A DNA stretch of 64,000 bases from Brevundimonas sp. AJA228-03 (GTDB taxonomy: Bacteria > Pseudomonadota > Alphaproteobacteria > Caulobacterales > Caulobacteraceae). This document shows, piece after piece, positions 46,049 through 54,868 of the stretch. Made by a program: the position numbers and the translations under genes. The DNA lies in contig NZ_CP059297.1 in assembly GCF_017795885.1 (NCBI RefSeq), positions 2,547,001 through 2,611,000 on the forward strand. The letters are read 5' to 3'. The notes below the pieces were generated by a model, which was given only the letters and a program-made list of their open reading frames with translations, ran no database searches and was not told the origin of the DNA. Position 1 is the first letter of the stretch, and each line of letters begins with the position of its first letter.

Positions 46049-48247
46049 ATGAGCGCCCTGCAGAAGACCACCGCCGATCTCGCCGTCGAATACGGCCTGG
46101 CCCCCAGCGAATATCAGGTGATCCTGGACCGGCTGGGGCGCGAGCCCAACCAGCTGGAGCTGGGGGTCTTCTCGGTGATGTGGTCCGAGCACTGCTCCTA
46201 CAAGTCGTCGAAGATCCACCTGGGCAAGTTCCCGACCAAGGGACCGCGCGTCATCTGCGGACCGGGCGAGAACGCGGGCGTCATCGACATCGACGATGGC
46301 GACGCCTGTATCTTCAAGATGGAGTCGCACAACCACCCCAGCTTCATCGAACCCTACCAGGGCGCGGCGACCGGCGTCGGCGGGATCATGCGCGACGTCT
46401 TCACCATGGGGGCGCGTCCGGTCGCCCTGCTGAACGCCCTGCGGTTCGGGGATGTGGGGCACGAAAAGACGAAGCGGCTGGTGAAAGGCGTCGTCTCCGG
46501 CATCGGCGGCTATGGCAACTGCGTCGGCGTGCCCACGGTGGCGGGTGAGACGAACTTCCATGCCGGATACAACGGCAACATCCTGGTCAACGCCATGTGC
46601 GTGGGTCTGGCGAAGGCGGACGCCATCTTCTACTCGGCCGCGCCGGGGCCGGGGATGTCGGTGGTCTATTTCGGGTCCAAAACCGGACGCGACGGCATCC
46701 ATGGCGCGACCATGGCGAGCGCCGAATTCGACGAGGATTCGGACGAGAAGCGCCCCACCGTCCAGGTCGGCGATCCCTTCGCGGAGAAGCTGCTGATCGA
46801 GGCGACGCTGGAGCTGATGGCGTCGGGGGCCGTAGCGGCCATCCAGGACATGGGGGCGGCAGGCCTGACCTCGTCCTCGGTCGAGATGGCCGGCAAGGGC
46901 GGCGTGGGGATCGAACTCAACATGGACGCCGTTCCCCAGCGGGAAACCGGCATGTCCGCCTATGAGATGATGCTGTCAGAGAGCCAGGAGCGGATGCTGG
47001 CGGTGCTGAAGCCGGGCCGCGAGGCGGACGGGCATCGCATCTTCGAGAAATGGGGCCTCGACGCCGCCGTCATCGGCTGGACCACGGAGACCGGCCGGCT
47101 GGTGCTGAACCACCATGGCGAGGTCGTGTGCGACGTGCCGCTGGCCCCGCTGTTCGACGACGCGCCGCTGTACGATCGTCCCTGGGTCCAGCCGGACCTG
47201 CATCCCCGCCTGTCGCCGGGCGAGGTGCCTGCGCCCGATGTCTGGGAAGACGCCGTGCTGAAGGTACTGGCCTGCCCCGACATGGCGTCCAAGCGCTGGA
47301 TCTGGGAACAGTACGACCGCCACGTGATGGCCGACACGCTGCAGGATTCGGCCACGGGCGCCGATGCCGGCGTGATCCGGGTCCACGGCACCGACAAGGG
47401 CCTGGCGGTCACCTCGGACTGCACGCCGCGCTATGTGCAGAACGACCCCTACGAGGGGGGCAAACAGTGCGTGGCCGAGGCCTGGCGCAACCTGACGGCC
47501 GTGGGGTCACGCCCGATCGCCATCACCGACAACCTGAACTTCGGCAATCCGCAGCGGCCCGAGATCATGGGCCAGATCGTGCGAGCCATCGACGGCATGG
47601 CCGAGGCCTGCCGGGACCTGGACTTCCCGGTCGTGAGCGGGAACGTCAGCCTCTACAACGAGACCAATGGCGTGGCGATTCCGCCGACCCCCACCGTCGG
47701 CGCTGTCGGCCTGTTGCCCAACTATGACGTCGTGGCCGGCTTTTCGACCATGGCGGACGGCGACACCCTGGTCCTGATCGGTGAGACCGTCGGCGAGCTG
47801 GGGGCGTCGCTTTATCTGCGGGAGGTTCTGGGCCGCGAGGACGGCGCGCCGCCGCCGGTCGATCTGAAGCTGGAGCGCAGGACGGGCGACTTCATCCGCG
47901 GCGAGATCGAGGCCGGGCGGCTGACCTGCGTCCACGATCTGTCGGACGGCGGGCTGATCGGTGCGGCGGCGGACATAGCGCTGGCGTCAGATACCGGCGT
48001 GGTGCTGGATGCGTCCAGCGCGACCCACGCCCACGTCTTTCTGTTCGGAGAGGATCAGGCCCGGTACCTGATCGCCGTGTCGAACCCGCAGGAGGTGCTG
48101 GCCAACGCGCGCGAGGCCGGGCTGCACGCCGCCGTGGTCGGCCATGCCCGGGGCGATGCCTTCGCCTCGACCGATCTGTTCAGCATCCCCCTGAAACATC
48201 TACGCGAAATCCACGAGAGCTGGATGCCCGGCTGGATCGACAGCTGA
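46049..48247 (+). CDS. purL: Phosphoribosylformylglycinamidine synthase subunit PurL
   Basis: PurL is the large ATP-dependent subunit of FGAM synthase. The 732-residue short form requires PurQ and PurS, both encoded upstream. The start at 46049 ([17 protein letters not shown]) begins the homology; the longer frame runs through the vapBC region. It shows [38 protein letters not shown] and [12 protein letters not shown]. The promoter must lie between the vapBC operator and this start. The next gene starts 10 bp later. Confidence 0.96.
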   Translation: MSALQKTTADLAVEYGLAPSEYQVILDRLGREPNQLELGVFSVMWSEHCSYKSSKIHLGKFPTKGPRVICGPGENAGVIDIDDGDACIFKMESHNHPSFIEPYQGAATGVGGIMRDVFTMGARPVALLNALRFGDVGHEKTKRLVKGVVSGIGGYGNCVGVPTVAGETNFHAGYNGNILVNAMCVGLAKADAIFYSAAPGPGMSVVYFGSKTGRDGIHGATMASAEFDEDSDEKRPTVQVGDPFAEKLLIEATLELMASGAVAAIQDMGAAGLTSSSVEMAGKGGVGIELNMDAVPQRETGMSAYEMMLSESQERMLAVLKPGREADGHRIFEKWGLDAAVIGWTTETGRLVLNHHGEVVCDVPLAPLFDDAPLYDRPWVQPDLHPRLSPGEVPAPDVWEDAVLKVLACPDMASKRWIWEQYDRHVMADTLQDSATGADAGVIRVHGTDKGLAVTSDCTPRYVQNDPYEGGKQCVAEAWRNLTAVGSRPIAITDNLNFGNPQRPEIMGQIVRAIDGMAEACRDLDFPVVSGNVSLYNETNGVAIPPTPTVGAVGLLPNYDVVAGFSTMADGDTLVLIGETVGELGASLYLREVLGREDGAPPPVDLKLERRTGDFIRGEIEAGRLTCVHDLSDGGLIGAAADIALASDTGVVLDASSATHAHVFLFGEDQARYLIAVSNPQEVLANAREAGLHAAVVGHARGDAFASTDLFSIPLKHLREIHESWMPGWIDS

Positions 48248-48257
48248 GCCCCCTCCC

Positions 48258-49424
48258 ATGCCCGCTCCGGCTTCACCCCCTGACGATCCGGCCCGTCGCG
48301 GCCTGAAGGTCGTCATCGTCCTGCCGCCCGGGTCGCGCTTCGACGCGCTGAAGCCGACCTCGATCGAGGCCGTGGTCCGCTCCCTGGCCCGCCACAGCCA
48401 GGACCGGAACGACCTGACCGTCCTGTGCGACGAGGGGGCGGATCGGGGCGACGACCTGGCCACCGTGGCGATCCCGCCGGAGCGTTCGCCGCGCCGGCGC
48501 GCCCTGGCCCTTCTGCCCGAGATCGCGCGCCTTCGACCGGACGTGGTCGAGATGCACCAGCACATGCCGAGCGCCGCCGCCCTGACCCGCCGGCTGCGGG
48601 GTACGCCGACCCTGCTGTATCGCCACAACTTCCTGCCATCCGTGAAGGACCCCCTGACCGAGCTGCGGCACCGGTGGCGCGCCGGTCTGTTCGGCGGCCA
48701 TGTCTTCTGCAGCGAAGCCAGCCGCCAGGAGTTCGCCGACCGCTATCCGCGCCTGGCCGACCGGGCCGTGGCGATCAGCAATGCCATCGACGTATCGGAC
48801 TGGCGCGCGCCTGCCCGGGGTCGAGCCCCCATCGTCGCCTTCGCGGGCCGCGCCACGACGGAGAAGGGCCTGGCCCCGCTGTGTGCCTCCCTGGTTGAGG
48901 TCCTGACCGCCCGGCCCGACTGGCGCGCCGCCTTGATCCTGCGCGACGCCTCGGTCAACGCGGCCTGGACCGAGGCGCAGCTGGCACAGTTGGCCCCCTT
49001 CGGAGACCGGGTCAGCGTCCGGCGGGACACCGCCCACGAGACGGTTCGGGACCTGTTCCAGGAGGCGGCGATCGTGGTCATTCCGTCGCTGTGGCGCGAG
49101 CCGTTCGGGCTGGTGGCGATCGAAGCCCATGCGGCGGGCGCGGCCGTGGTCACTTCGGGCACCGGCGGCCTGTCCGAGGCCAGCGGCGATCACGCCCGCA
49201 TCGTGCCGCCGGGCGATGATTTCGCCGCTCGGATTGCGCAGACCGTGGTGGACCTGATCGACCACCCGGAGGCGCGCGAGGCCCTGGCCCTGGACGGTCA
49301 GGCCTTCGTGGCCCGGACCCACGACGCCCATGACCGATCTCGACAGCTGGACGCGGTCCGGCGTCGGTTACGGGATGCACCGGCGTACGATCGAATGCCA
49401 GAGACGGCGGGACACCTGTCATAA
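48258..49424 (+). CDS. GT4-family glycosyltransferase
   Basis: A 388-residue GT-B enzyme, 10 bp after purL. The acceptor half contains DVVEMHQHMPSAAALTRRL. The donor half has VAFAGRATTEKGLAPL and LWREPFGLVAIEAHAAGAAV, the retaining EX7E signature. The acceptor is unknown; envelope or exopolysaccharide roles are likely for this group. It differs from the GT4 enzyme at 18285, and the two are not recent duplicates. Confidence 0.88.
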   Translation: MPAPASPPDDPARRGLKVVIVLPPGSRFDALKPTSIEAVVRSLARHSQDRNDLTVLCDEGADRGDDLATVAIPPERSPRRRALALLPEIARLRPDVVEMHQHMPSAAALTRRLRGTPTLLYRHNFLPSVKDPLTELRHRWRAGLFGGHVFCSEASRQEFADRYPRLADRAVAISNAIDVSDWRAPARGRAPIVAFAGRATTEKGLAPLCASLVEVLTARPDWRAALILRDASVNAAWTEAQLAQLAPFGDRVSVRRDTAHETVRDLFQEAAIVVIPSLWREPFGLVAIEAHAAGAAVVTSGTGGLSEASGDHARIVPPGDDFAARIAQTVVDLIDHPEAREALALDGQAFVARTHDAHDRSRQLDAVRRRLRDAPAYDRMPETAGHLS

Positions 49425-49471
49425 TCGCCCGCTAGGACTTCGCTCTTGCCTTTCAGTCTGGAGCACGCGTC

Positions 49472-51037
49472 ATGAGCGGCCTGAACCTGTCCCGTCGTTC
49501 GCTGCTAACCGCTTTTGGAGGCGGTCTCGTCCTGACCCAGGCGGGCGGCCCGGCCCTGGCCCAGGCCGTGTTCGAGGATAACCCGTTCCAGCTGGGCGTC
49601 GCCGCAGGCGACCCGCTGCCCGATGGCTTCGTGATCTGGACGCGCCTGTGCCCCCGCCCGCTGGAACCCGATCACGGCATGCCGTCCCAGCCCGTGGCCG
49701 TGACCTGGGACGTCGCCGCCGACGCCGGGTTCGCCACCATCGTCCGCACCGGCGAAGTCATCGCCCGGCCCGAGCTGGGCCATGCCGTCCATGTCGAGGT
49801 CGAGGGACTGGAGCCCGCCCGCCCCTATTTCTATCGCTTCCGTGCCGGCCGGGAGCGCAGCGGCGTCGGCCGGGCCAGGACCACGCCGCTCGCCGGAGCC
49901 TCGACGGCCCAGGTCAGGTTCGGCGTCGTCGGCTGCCAGGCCTATGAGAGCGGCTACTACACCGCCCATCGCAAAATCGCGGCCGAGGACCTGGATTTCA
50001 TCTTCTGCTACGGCGACTATATCTATGAAGGTCGCGGCAACCGCATCTATGGGTCGACAACGCCCAATGAGAACCCGCGCGTTCACATCGGCGGCGAAAC
50101 CTACACCGTCACCGACTACCGTCAGCGTTACGCCCAGTACAAGATGGACACCGACCTGCAGGCCAGCCACGCCTCGGCCGCCTGGTTCACCGTCTGGGAC
50201 GACCACGAGATCGACAACAATTGGGTCGGCGACATCGACCAGGACGGCACCGACCCGGCCGTCTTCGCCCTGCGCAAGGCCGCCGCCATGCAGGCCTATT
50301 ACGAACACATGCCGCTGCGCCGCTCGTCCTTCCCGCGCGGCTCGGCGCTGCAGCTCTATCGCCGGGCGACCTATGGAAACCTGCTGGACGTGCACCTGCT
50401 GGACACCCGCCAGTTCCGGACGAACCAGCCCTGCGGAGACCAGTTCAATGCCGGATGCGACGCCATCAACGACCGCAACGCCCAGGTCCTCGGCGAGGCG
50501 CAGCAGGCCTGGCTGTTCGACGGCCTGAACAAGTCGCAGGCGACCTGGAAGACCCTGGCCCAGCAGGTCATGGTCATGGACCTGGACCGGAACCCCGGCG
50601 ACGACTACGGCGTCAATCCCGACAGCTGGGCCGGCTACCGCGTGCCCCGCGCGCGACTGTTGCAGCACATCCGGGACCGGCGCATCGACAACGTCGTCGT
50701 CCTGACCGGCGACGAGCACCAGAACTATGCCGGCGAGCTGCACATCGACGGTCGCAATCCGGAGGGCGCGCCGATCGCGACGGAGTTCGTGACGACCTCG
50801 ATCAGCTCGGGCGGCGACGGTATCGACCAGCGGCCCGACATGGCGCGCATCCAGGCCGTGAACCCGCAGCTGAAGTTCAACAACGCCCAGCGCGGCTATG
50901 TGATCTGCGACGTGACACCGGAACGCTGGCAGACCGAGTTCAAGGTGCTGGACCAGATCCACGACCGGAATGGCGTGCTGACAACCCGGGCGAAGTTCGC
51001 GGTGGAAGCGGGCAAGGCGGGGCTGGTCACGGCCTGA
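49472..51037 (+). CDS. phoD: PhoD-type alkaline phosphatase
   Basis: A 521-residue exported phosphodiesterase/phosphomonoesterase that releases phosphate from organic esters. A Tat signal is present (SRRSLLTAFGGG, ending ALAQ). The N-terminal beta domain is followed by the metallophosphatase core: FGVVGCQAYESGYYTAH, FIFCYGDYIYEG, TVWDDHEIDNNWVGD and VVLTGDEHQNY. These carry the Fe/Ca ligands including the conserved Cys. No PHO box was identified upstream. Confidence 0.94.
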   Translation: MSGLNLSRRSLLTAFGGGLVLTQAGGPALAQAVFEDNPFQLGVAAGDPLPDGFVIWTRLCPRPLEPDHGMPSQPVAVTWDVAADAGFATIVRTGEVIARPELGHAVHVEVEGLEPARPYFYRFRAGRERSGVGRARTTPLAGASTAQVRFGVVGCQAYESGYYTAHRKIAAEDLDFIFCYGDYIYEGRGNRIYGSTTPNENPRVHIGGETYTVTDYRQRYAQYKMDTDLQASHASAAWFTVWDDHEIDNNWVGDIDQDGTDPAVFALRKAAAMQAYYEHMPLRRSSFPRGSALQLYRRATYGNLLDVHLLDTRQFRTNQPCGDQFNAGCDAINDRNAQVLGEAQQAWLFDGLNKSQATWKTLAQQVMVMDLDRNPGDDYGVNPDSWAGYRVPRARLLQHIRDRRIDNVVVLTGDEHQNYAGELHIDGRNPEGAPIATEFVTTSISSGGDGIDQRPDMARIQAVNPQLKFNNAQRGYVICDVTPERWQTEFKVLDQIHDRNGVLTTRAKFAVEAGKAGLVTA

Positions 51038-51140
51038 GGGCGGCCTTCGCGGGCACCGACCGCTGCGGCATCATCAGGGGCAGACCGGCGACCGGCTTTC
51101 CGGCAAAGGGAGAGCGTCGCCTTCCCTTCGGACCCTGCCC

Positions 51141-51590
51141 ATGACCCTGCGCCGCCTCGCCCTTCTCGCCGCCCTGCCCCTTCTGCTCGCCGCCTGCGAC
51201 GGCGGGGGAGATCCGGTGCAGCAGGCCCTGCTGGAAACCTCGTCCAAAAACCAGTCCGCGACGGTCGTCGAGGGGGCTGTGTCGGGGCCGGAGGATCACT
51301 CGGCCCATGACGACGGGACCCCGGGCGCAGGCGCGGGCGCGGGCGATCAGGCCTTCGCGGCATCGGAGGCGGAAATGCATCGGCTGATGAGCGCGGCGTC
51401 CGGCGCGACGGTCGACGAGGCCTATGTCGCCAAGATGATCGCCCACCATCTGGGGGCCATCGCCATGGCCGAGGTGGCCCTGGGCGAGAGCCGCGACCCC
51501 GAGGTCCGTCGCATGGCCGAGGGCGTCGTCGCCGCCCAGACGCGCGAGATCGCCGAGATGCGCGCCTGGCGCCCGGCCGCCACCGACTGA
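51141..51590 (+). CDS. DUF305 lipoprotein
   Basis: A 149-residue lipoprotein with the lipobox LAAC at about 16-19, a Gly/Ala-rich linker and one DUF305 helical domain. The hallmark MIAHHLGAIAMAEVAL has the two adjacent histidines found in this family, which is often linked to copper or metal stress. It converges on the YmdB-like gene with 3 bp between stops. Confidence 0.88.
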   Translation: MTLRRLALLAALPLLLAACDGGGDPVQQALLETSSKNQSATVVEGAVSGPEDHSAHDDGTPGAGAGAGDQAFAASEAEMHRLMSAASGATVDEAYVAKMIAHHLGAIAMAEVALGESRDPEVRRMAEGVVAAQTREIAEMRAWRPAATD

Positions 51591-51593
51591 GCG

Positions 51594-52418
51594 TCAGGCC
51601 GCCTCGGGAATCGTCTGTTTCAGCCGGCCGCCGACCCGGATCGGCTCGATGCGCACCGCAAGGCCGGTCCTGTCGTCGGTCTCGACATAGACGCCGCAGA
51701 TCGTCGCCGGGCCATGCGCGGGTGTGTAGCGGCCCTGCGAGATGCGGGTCGTGAACCGGCGCAGCGGCTCTTCCTTCTCGTTGCCGATCACCGAGTCATA
51801 GTCGCAGCAGCCGCCCGCATCGGTCTGATAGGCCGTGCCGCCGGGCAGGATCTGGGCGTCGGCGGTCGGGACATGGGTGTGGGTGCCGACCACCAGCGAA
51901 GCGCGGCCGTCGCAGAAGTGGCCCATGGCCATCTTCTCGCTGGTGGCCTCGCAGTGCATGTCGACGATCACAGCATCGGCGACGTGGCCCAGGGGGGCGG
52001 CGTTCAGCTCTCGATCCACGGCACCGAACGGATCGTCGACCGCGTCCATGTGGATCCGGCCCAGCACGTTCATGACCAGCACCGTCTTGCCCGACGGTGT
52101 CTCGAACAGATTGGCCCCGGCACCCGGCGCATCCATCAGCCGGGGATAGTTGGCCGGCCGGATCAGGCGCGGCTCGCGCACGATATAGGTCAGGGCCTCG
52201 CGCTGGTCCCACGAGTGGTTGCCCAGCGTCAGGCAGTCGGCCCCGGCCATGAAGAGCTCTTTCGCCGTGTTCTCGGTGATGCCGAAGCCGCCCGCCGCGT
52301 TCTCCGCATTGACCACGACGAAGTCGAGTTTCAGCACTCGCTTCAGCCCCGGCAGATGGTCGGACAGGCCGTCGCGACCGGATTTGCCGATCACATCGCC
52401 GAAGAAGGCCAGTCTCAT
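51594..52418 (-). CDS. YmdB-type metallophosphoesterase
   Basis: A 274-residue calcineurin-like phosphodiesterase of the family whose Bacillus member YmdB acts on cyclic nucleotides and affects RNA levels. The start at 52418 begins MRLAFFGDVIGKSGRDGL. Metal-binding blocks are VVVNAENAAGGFGIT, LTLGNHSWDQ, VDMHCEATSEK and VVGTHTHVPTAD. The ATG overlaps the vapC stop (ATGA), so the gene is translationally coupled to the toxin gene upstream. Confidence 0.9.
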   Translation of the reverse strand: MRLAFFGDVIGKSGRDGLSDHLPGLKRVLKLDFVVVNAENAAGGFGITENTAKELFMAGADCLTLGNHSWDQREALTYIVREPRLIRPANYPRLMDAPGAGANLFETPSGKTVLVMNVLGRIHMDAVDDPFGAVDRELNAAPLGHVADAVIVDMHCEATSEKMAMGHFCDGRASLVVGTHTHVPTADAQILPGGTAYQTDAGGCCDYDSVIGNEKEEPLRRFTTRISQGRYTPAHGPATICGVYVETDDRTGLAVRIEPIRVGGRLKQTIPEAA

Positions 52419-52825
52419 GTCTGTGTGTCCGGCCAGTCGTCGCACCGCAGGCCATCGACCCGCTTGAACTCGTTGAGATTGCCCGTGATCAGGATCGAAC
52501 TCCGACTTCTGGCATGTCCGGCGATCAGGGTGTCGTGGACGCCGATCGGCGTTCCTTTGGCGCGCAGATCCGCCTTGATGTCGGCAGCGTGGGCGGCAGC
52601 CTCCGAATCGAGGTCCAGGACCATCAGGCGATCGACGAAGTCTTCAACCTCGGACCTGTGATGCCGGGGGCGGGCCGAAACCGCCGCGCCATACAGCAGT
52701 TCCATCAAGACCACCGAGGAGATGGCGATCCTGTCTGCTTCTTCCTGAAAGCGATCCATCAATAGGCGTGAACGCCCTCTCAGCGCCCGGATACAGACGC
52801 TGGTATCGACCATGAACAGTGACAT
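52415..52825 (-). CDS. vapC: PIN-domain toxin VapC (second module)
   Basis: A 136-residue PIN-domain RNase. Acidic ligands are seen in FMVDTSVCIRALRG, SSVVLMELLYGA and GVHDTLIAGHA, followed by LITGNLNEFKRVDGL, as in the VapC/FitB group. It shares little with the VapC at 45335. It overlaps its antitoxin by 1 nt and the YmdB-like gene by 4 nt, so the three genes form one coupled unit. Confidence 0.92.
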   Translation of the reverse strand: MSLFMVDTSVCIRALRGRSRLLMDRFQEEADRIAISSVVLMELLYGAAVSARPRHHRSEVEDFVDRLMVLDLDSEAAAHAADIKADLRAKGTPIGVHDTLIAGHARSRSSILITGNLNEFKRVDGLRCDDWPDTQT

Positions 52826-53058
52826 CAGTCGAAGCTGACCGGCGGTGAATCGTCGATCGGGTCTTCCGGCTCTTCGATATCGATGCCCGGCCTGTTGAAG
52901 AAGCTCGTCCAGACATCATCCGGCGGAACAAGCAGCAGTCCCCGCCCTTCCCGAATGGCGACCAACTCCTTGACGTCATCGGGAAAGGCCACCGCTTTCG
53001 GGATGCGGATCGCCTGGGAGCGGTTGGTTCTGAATACCGTGGCGCGAGGCAGGGTCAT
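52825..53058 (-). CDS. vapB: AbrB/MazE-fold antitoxin VapB (second module)
   Basis: A 77-residue antitoxin with the swapped-hairpin DNA-binding motif FRTNRSQAIRIPKAVAFP. The acidic C-terminal tail (DIEEPEDPIDDS) is expected to occupy the VapC active site. In the 31 bp upstream of its start, two GSCATATA-type direct repeats (near 53074 and 53087) may form the operator and -10 region. Confidence 0.9.
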   Translation of the reverse strand: MTLPRATVFRTNRSQAIRIPKAVAFPDDVKELVAIREGRGLLLVPPDDVWTSFFNRPGIDIEEPEDPIDDSPPVSFD

Positions 53059-53089
53059 GACGACAACCTAGGCCAAACGACGGCATATA

Positions 53090-53653
53090 TCAACGCCATA
53101 TACACCGGTGAAATCCGGTCTCGGTGAGGACGCCGTGCAGACGGGCATCATGGGGTTCGATCGGCAATCCGGCCAGCAACTGGCCTGAATACGCTAGGCC
53201 GATCCGTATCGCTTCCGCGGACGCCGCGAACGTCCGGTCGTAATATCCTCCGCCCTGCCCCAGCCGTCCGCCCTCTGCGTCGAATGCGAGCAATGGGGTG
53301 ATGACCAGATCGGGCGTCAGCATCTCCGCCAGGGGCAAGGGCGCGGGACACCCGGCGACGTCGACCTCCAGCGGATCGCCGGGCGACCAGCGGCGGAAGA
53401 TCATGGGGGCGTCGCGGGCCAGCACCACCGGCAGGCACAGGACACGGCCCTGGTCGATCAGGGCGCGGGCCAGGGGTTCCGGGTCGAGTTCGGACCCCAT
53501 GGCACGATACACGGCGACAATACTGCCGGGCGACAGGGCCCCGACATGCGATGCGGCGCGCTCTGCGGCGTCAGGAAAGGTCTCGGCCAACCGTCTGCGA
53601 ACACAGCGGGTCTGGACGCGGAGGGCCCCCTTGTCGGCGGGCGTCACATCCAC
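53090..53653 (-). CDS. 5-formyltetrahydrofolate cyclo-ligase
   Basis: A 187-residue enzyme that returns 5-formyl-THF to the folate pool. It has VAVYRAMGSELDPEPL, then LVITPLLAFDAEGGRLGQ, and the ATP-binding GGGYYDRTF signature. The start is GTG at 53653, and its first 10 bp overlap the end of the small membrane protein gene. Location after zapA and 6S RNA is the classical proteobacterial arrangement. Confidence 0.92.
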   Translation of the reverse strand: MDVTPADKGALRVQTRCVRRRLAETFPDAAERAASHVGALSPGSIVAVYRAMGSELDPEPLARALIDQGRVLCLPVVLARDAPMIFRRWSPGDPLEVDVAGCPAPLPLAEMLTPDLVITPLLAFDAEGGRLGQGGGYYDRTFAASAEAIRIGLAYSGQLLAGLPIEPHDARLHGVLTETGFHRCIWR

Positions 53654-53865
53654 GGCCTGGCGTCATGGCGATAGGTCAGCACCACCACGACCGAATAGAC
53701 CATGAGCACGAGGGCCGGCGCGATCCAGCCGTGGGGCCGCTCACCGAACACGATCGAAGCCCCGATCAAGGCCAGCACCATGATGCCTGTGGCCAGCCAG
53801 CCTTCCGAACTCGCGGGTGAGGCTCCCCAGCCGAACCTTTTGGGGCCGAACCAGCCGCGCTTCAT
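53644..53865 (-). CDS. Small two-helix membrane protein between 6S RNA and the cyclo-ligase
   Basis: A 73-residue protein starting at ATG 53865, with GGAG-like AACAGGAGCAGACC upstream. It has two hydrophobic segments, about 24-40 and 48-63. The N terminus is Gly/Trp/Arg-rich (RGWFGPKRFGWG). It overlaps the cyclo-ligase gene by 10 nt, so the pair is coupled. No family is recognised. Confidence 0.7.
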   Translation of the reverse strand: MKRGWFGPKRFGWGASPASSEGWLATGIMVLALIGASIVFGERPHGWIAPALVLMVYSVVVVLTYRHDARPWM

Positions 53866-53975
53866 GGTCTGCTCCTGTTTAGAGCGCTGATTACGCTTGG
53901 CATTTGGCGCTCTCAAGCGAAACCGGCGTGTTCCGGGTGCGCAAACCGTGAGGGGTAGCGCCAAATGCGGGAAAG

Positions 53976-54150
53976 AGGTTGGCGGCGCCGCGAGAGCCGT
54001 GAAGGACGGTTTAAATCCTCTCGAGCCTGGGTAGCCAGGTGGGCTCCGTGTACCCGACCCCACGAGGTCAGACAGGGACAGATCCCTTCGAGTGAATTAA
54101 GGCCGCGAGGATATGTTGCCTTCGACGTGAGCCACAGCATGACCCGCCAC
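53976..54150 (-). ncRNA. ssrS: 6S RNA
   Basis: The minus strand between zapA and the cyclo-ligase has no gene but shows 6S RNA features. The ends pair as a closing stem (GGTGGCGG at the 5' end with CCGCCAACC at the 3' end). The 3' side of the central region carries a small hairpin CCTGG-CTAC-CCAGG (54026-54039), and a hairpin GACC/GGTC lies near the middle. The length of about 175 nt is typical. A promoter at 54156-54184 fits the 5' end. 6S RNA binds sigma-70 RNA polymerase and represses transcription in slow growth. The zapA-ssrS-cyclo-ligase order is well known in Proteobacteria. Confidence 0.82.
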
Positions 54151-54155
54151 CGGGG

Positions 54156-54184
54156 AAGATAGGCGCGCAATGCACCCGCGGCAA
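54156..54184 (-). promoter_or_regulatory. Predicted sigma-70 promoter of 6S RNA
   Basis: On the minus strand, TTGCCG (54179-54184) and TATCTT (54156-54161) are separated by exactly 17 bp. Transcription would start near 54149, matching the paired 5' end of the 6S RNA. Confidence 0.65.
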
Positions 54185-54202
54185 TGGCGGGCGACGCGAA
54201 GA

Positions 54203-54520
54203 TCAGAGGCTCTGGGCGATCTTCTCGATGCGGGCGGCGACCGCATTCAAGGCCTCGGCCACCCCGGGTTCCGCGTGCGGCACCGCCGCTGGCAGGGTGA
54301 TCTCCCCGCCCACGGCCAGTCGCGCCTCATGCAACTCGTCGGCCAGCACCAGCGCCGCCATCAGAAACAGCCGCAGATCGCCGACATGGCCCACGTCGGC
54401 CGCGACCTGGCGCACATTGGCGTCGAACTGTCTGGCCAGGACCCGGACCCGGTCCTCCTGACCATCGGCGCAGCCCACGGCATAGGGGCGTCCATTGATG
54501 TCGACCGTCACCGTGGCCAT
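54203..54520 (-). CDS. zapA: Cell division protein ZapA
   Basis: A 105-residue Z-ring-associated protein that bundles FtsZ filaments. It has TVTVDINGRPYAVGC, EDRVRVLARQFDANVRQV and FLMAALVLADEL, followed by a C-terminal coiled coil. The start overlaps the stop of the DUF4164 gene (TGATG). 6S RNA follows 50 bp downstream. Confidence 0.92.
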   Translation of the reverse strand: MATVTVDINGRPYAVGCADGQEDRVRVLARQFDANVRQVAADVGHVGDLRLFLMAALVLADELHEARLAVGGEITLPAAVPHAEPGVAEALNAVAARIEKIAQSL

Positions 54521-54774
54521 CAGTCGGCCCCCTCGGACAGGACGGCTCGAACCGCCTCGGCGGCCTGGGCCAGGGCGCGCGAGGCCTCCTGCCCTGCAGC
54601 CTCCAGTTCGGCGATGCGCGCCTTGTCGGCGGCCAGCCCTGCGGACGATAGCGGCACGGCGAACAGGTCGTCGTCCGCCACGACAGGCATGGCCTTCAAC
54701 TCGTTGAGCCGGCGCTCGAGCAGGGCCAGGGCCCGATCGATGCGGTCGCGCGCGGCGGTGGTGGCATCAGCCAT
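54520..54774 (-). CDS. DUF4164-type coiled-coil protein
   Basis: An 84-residue Ala/Leu/Glu-rich helical protein placed directly before zapA, with a 1-nt overlap. Alphaproteobacterial zapA genes are often preceded by a DUF4164 gene, which supports the assignment. The sequence DRIDRALALLERRLNEL and the Ala-rich tail predict a coiled coil. A division role with ZapA is inferred from coupling. Confidence 0.72.
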   Translation of the reverse strand: MADATTAARDRIDRALALLERRLNELKAMPVVADDDLFAVPLSSAGLAADKARIAELEAAGQEASRALAQAAEAVRAVLSEGAD

Positions 54775-54868
54775 CGGTCGCTTCCTCCAGATTTCTTATA
54801 GAACCCGCCCACGCCGCGCGGTAAAGCGCGGCGCCCGCCTTTTCCGCCCCCAGACGAAAGATTCGCCC

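Noticed and set aside
54170..54868. Upstream extension of the transketolase frame
   Set aside because: The extension is antisense to zapA and DUF4164. Transketolase homology begins at the GTG at 54869, giving the normal length.
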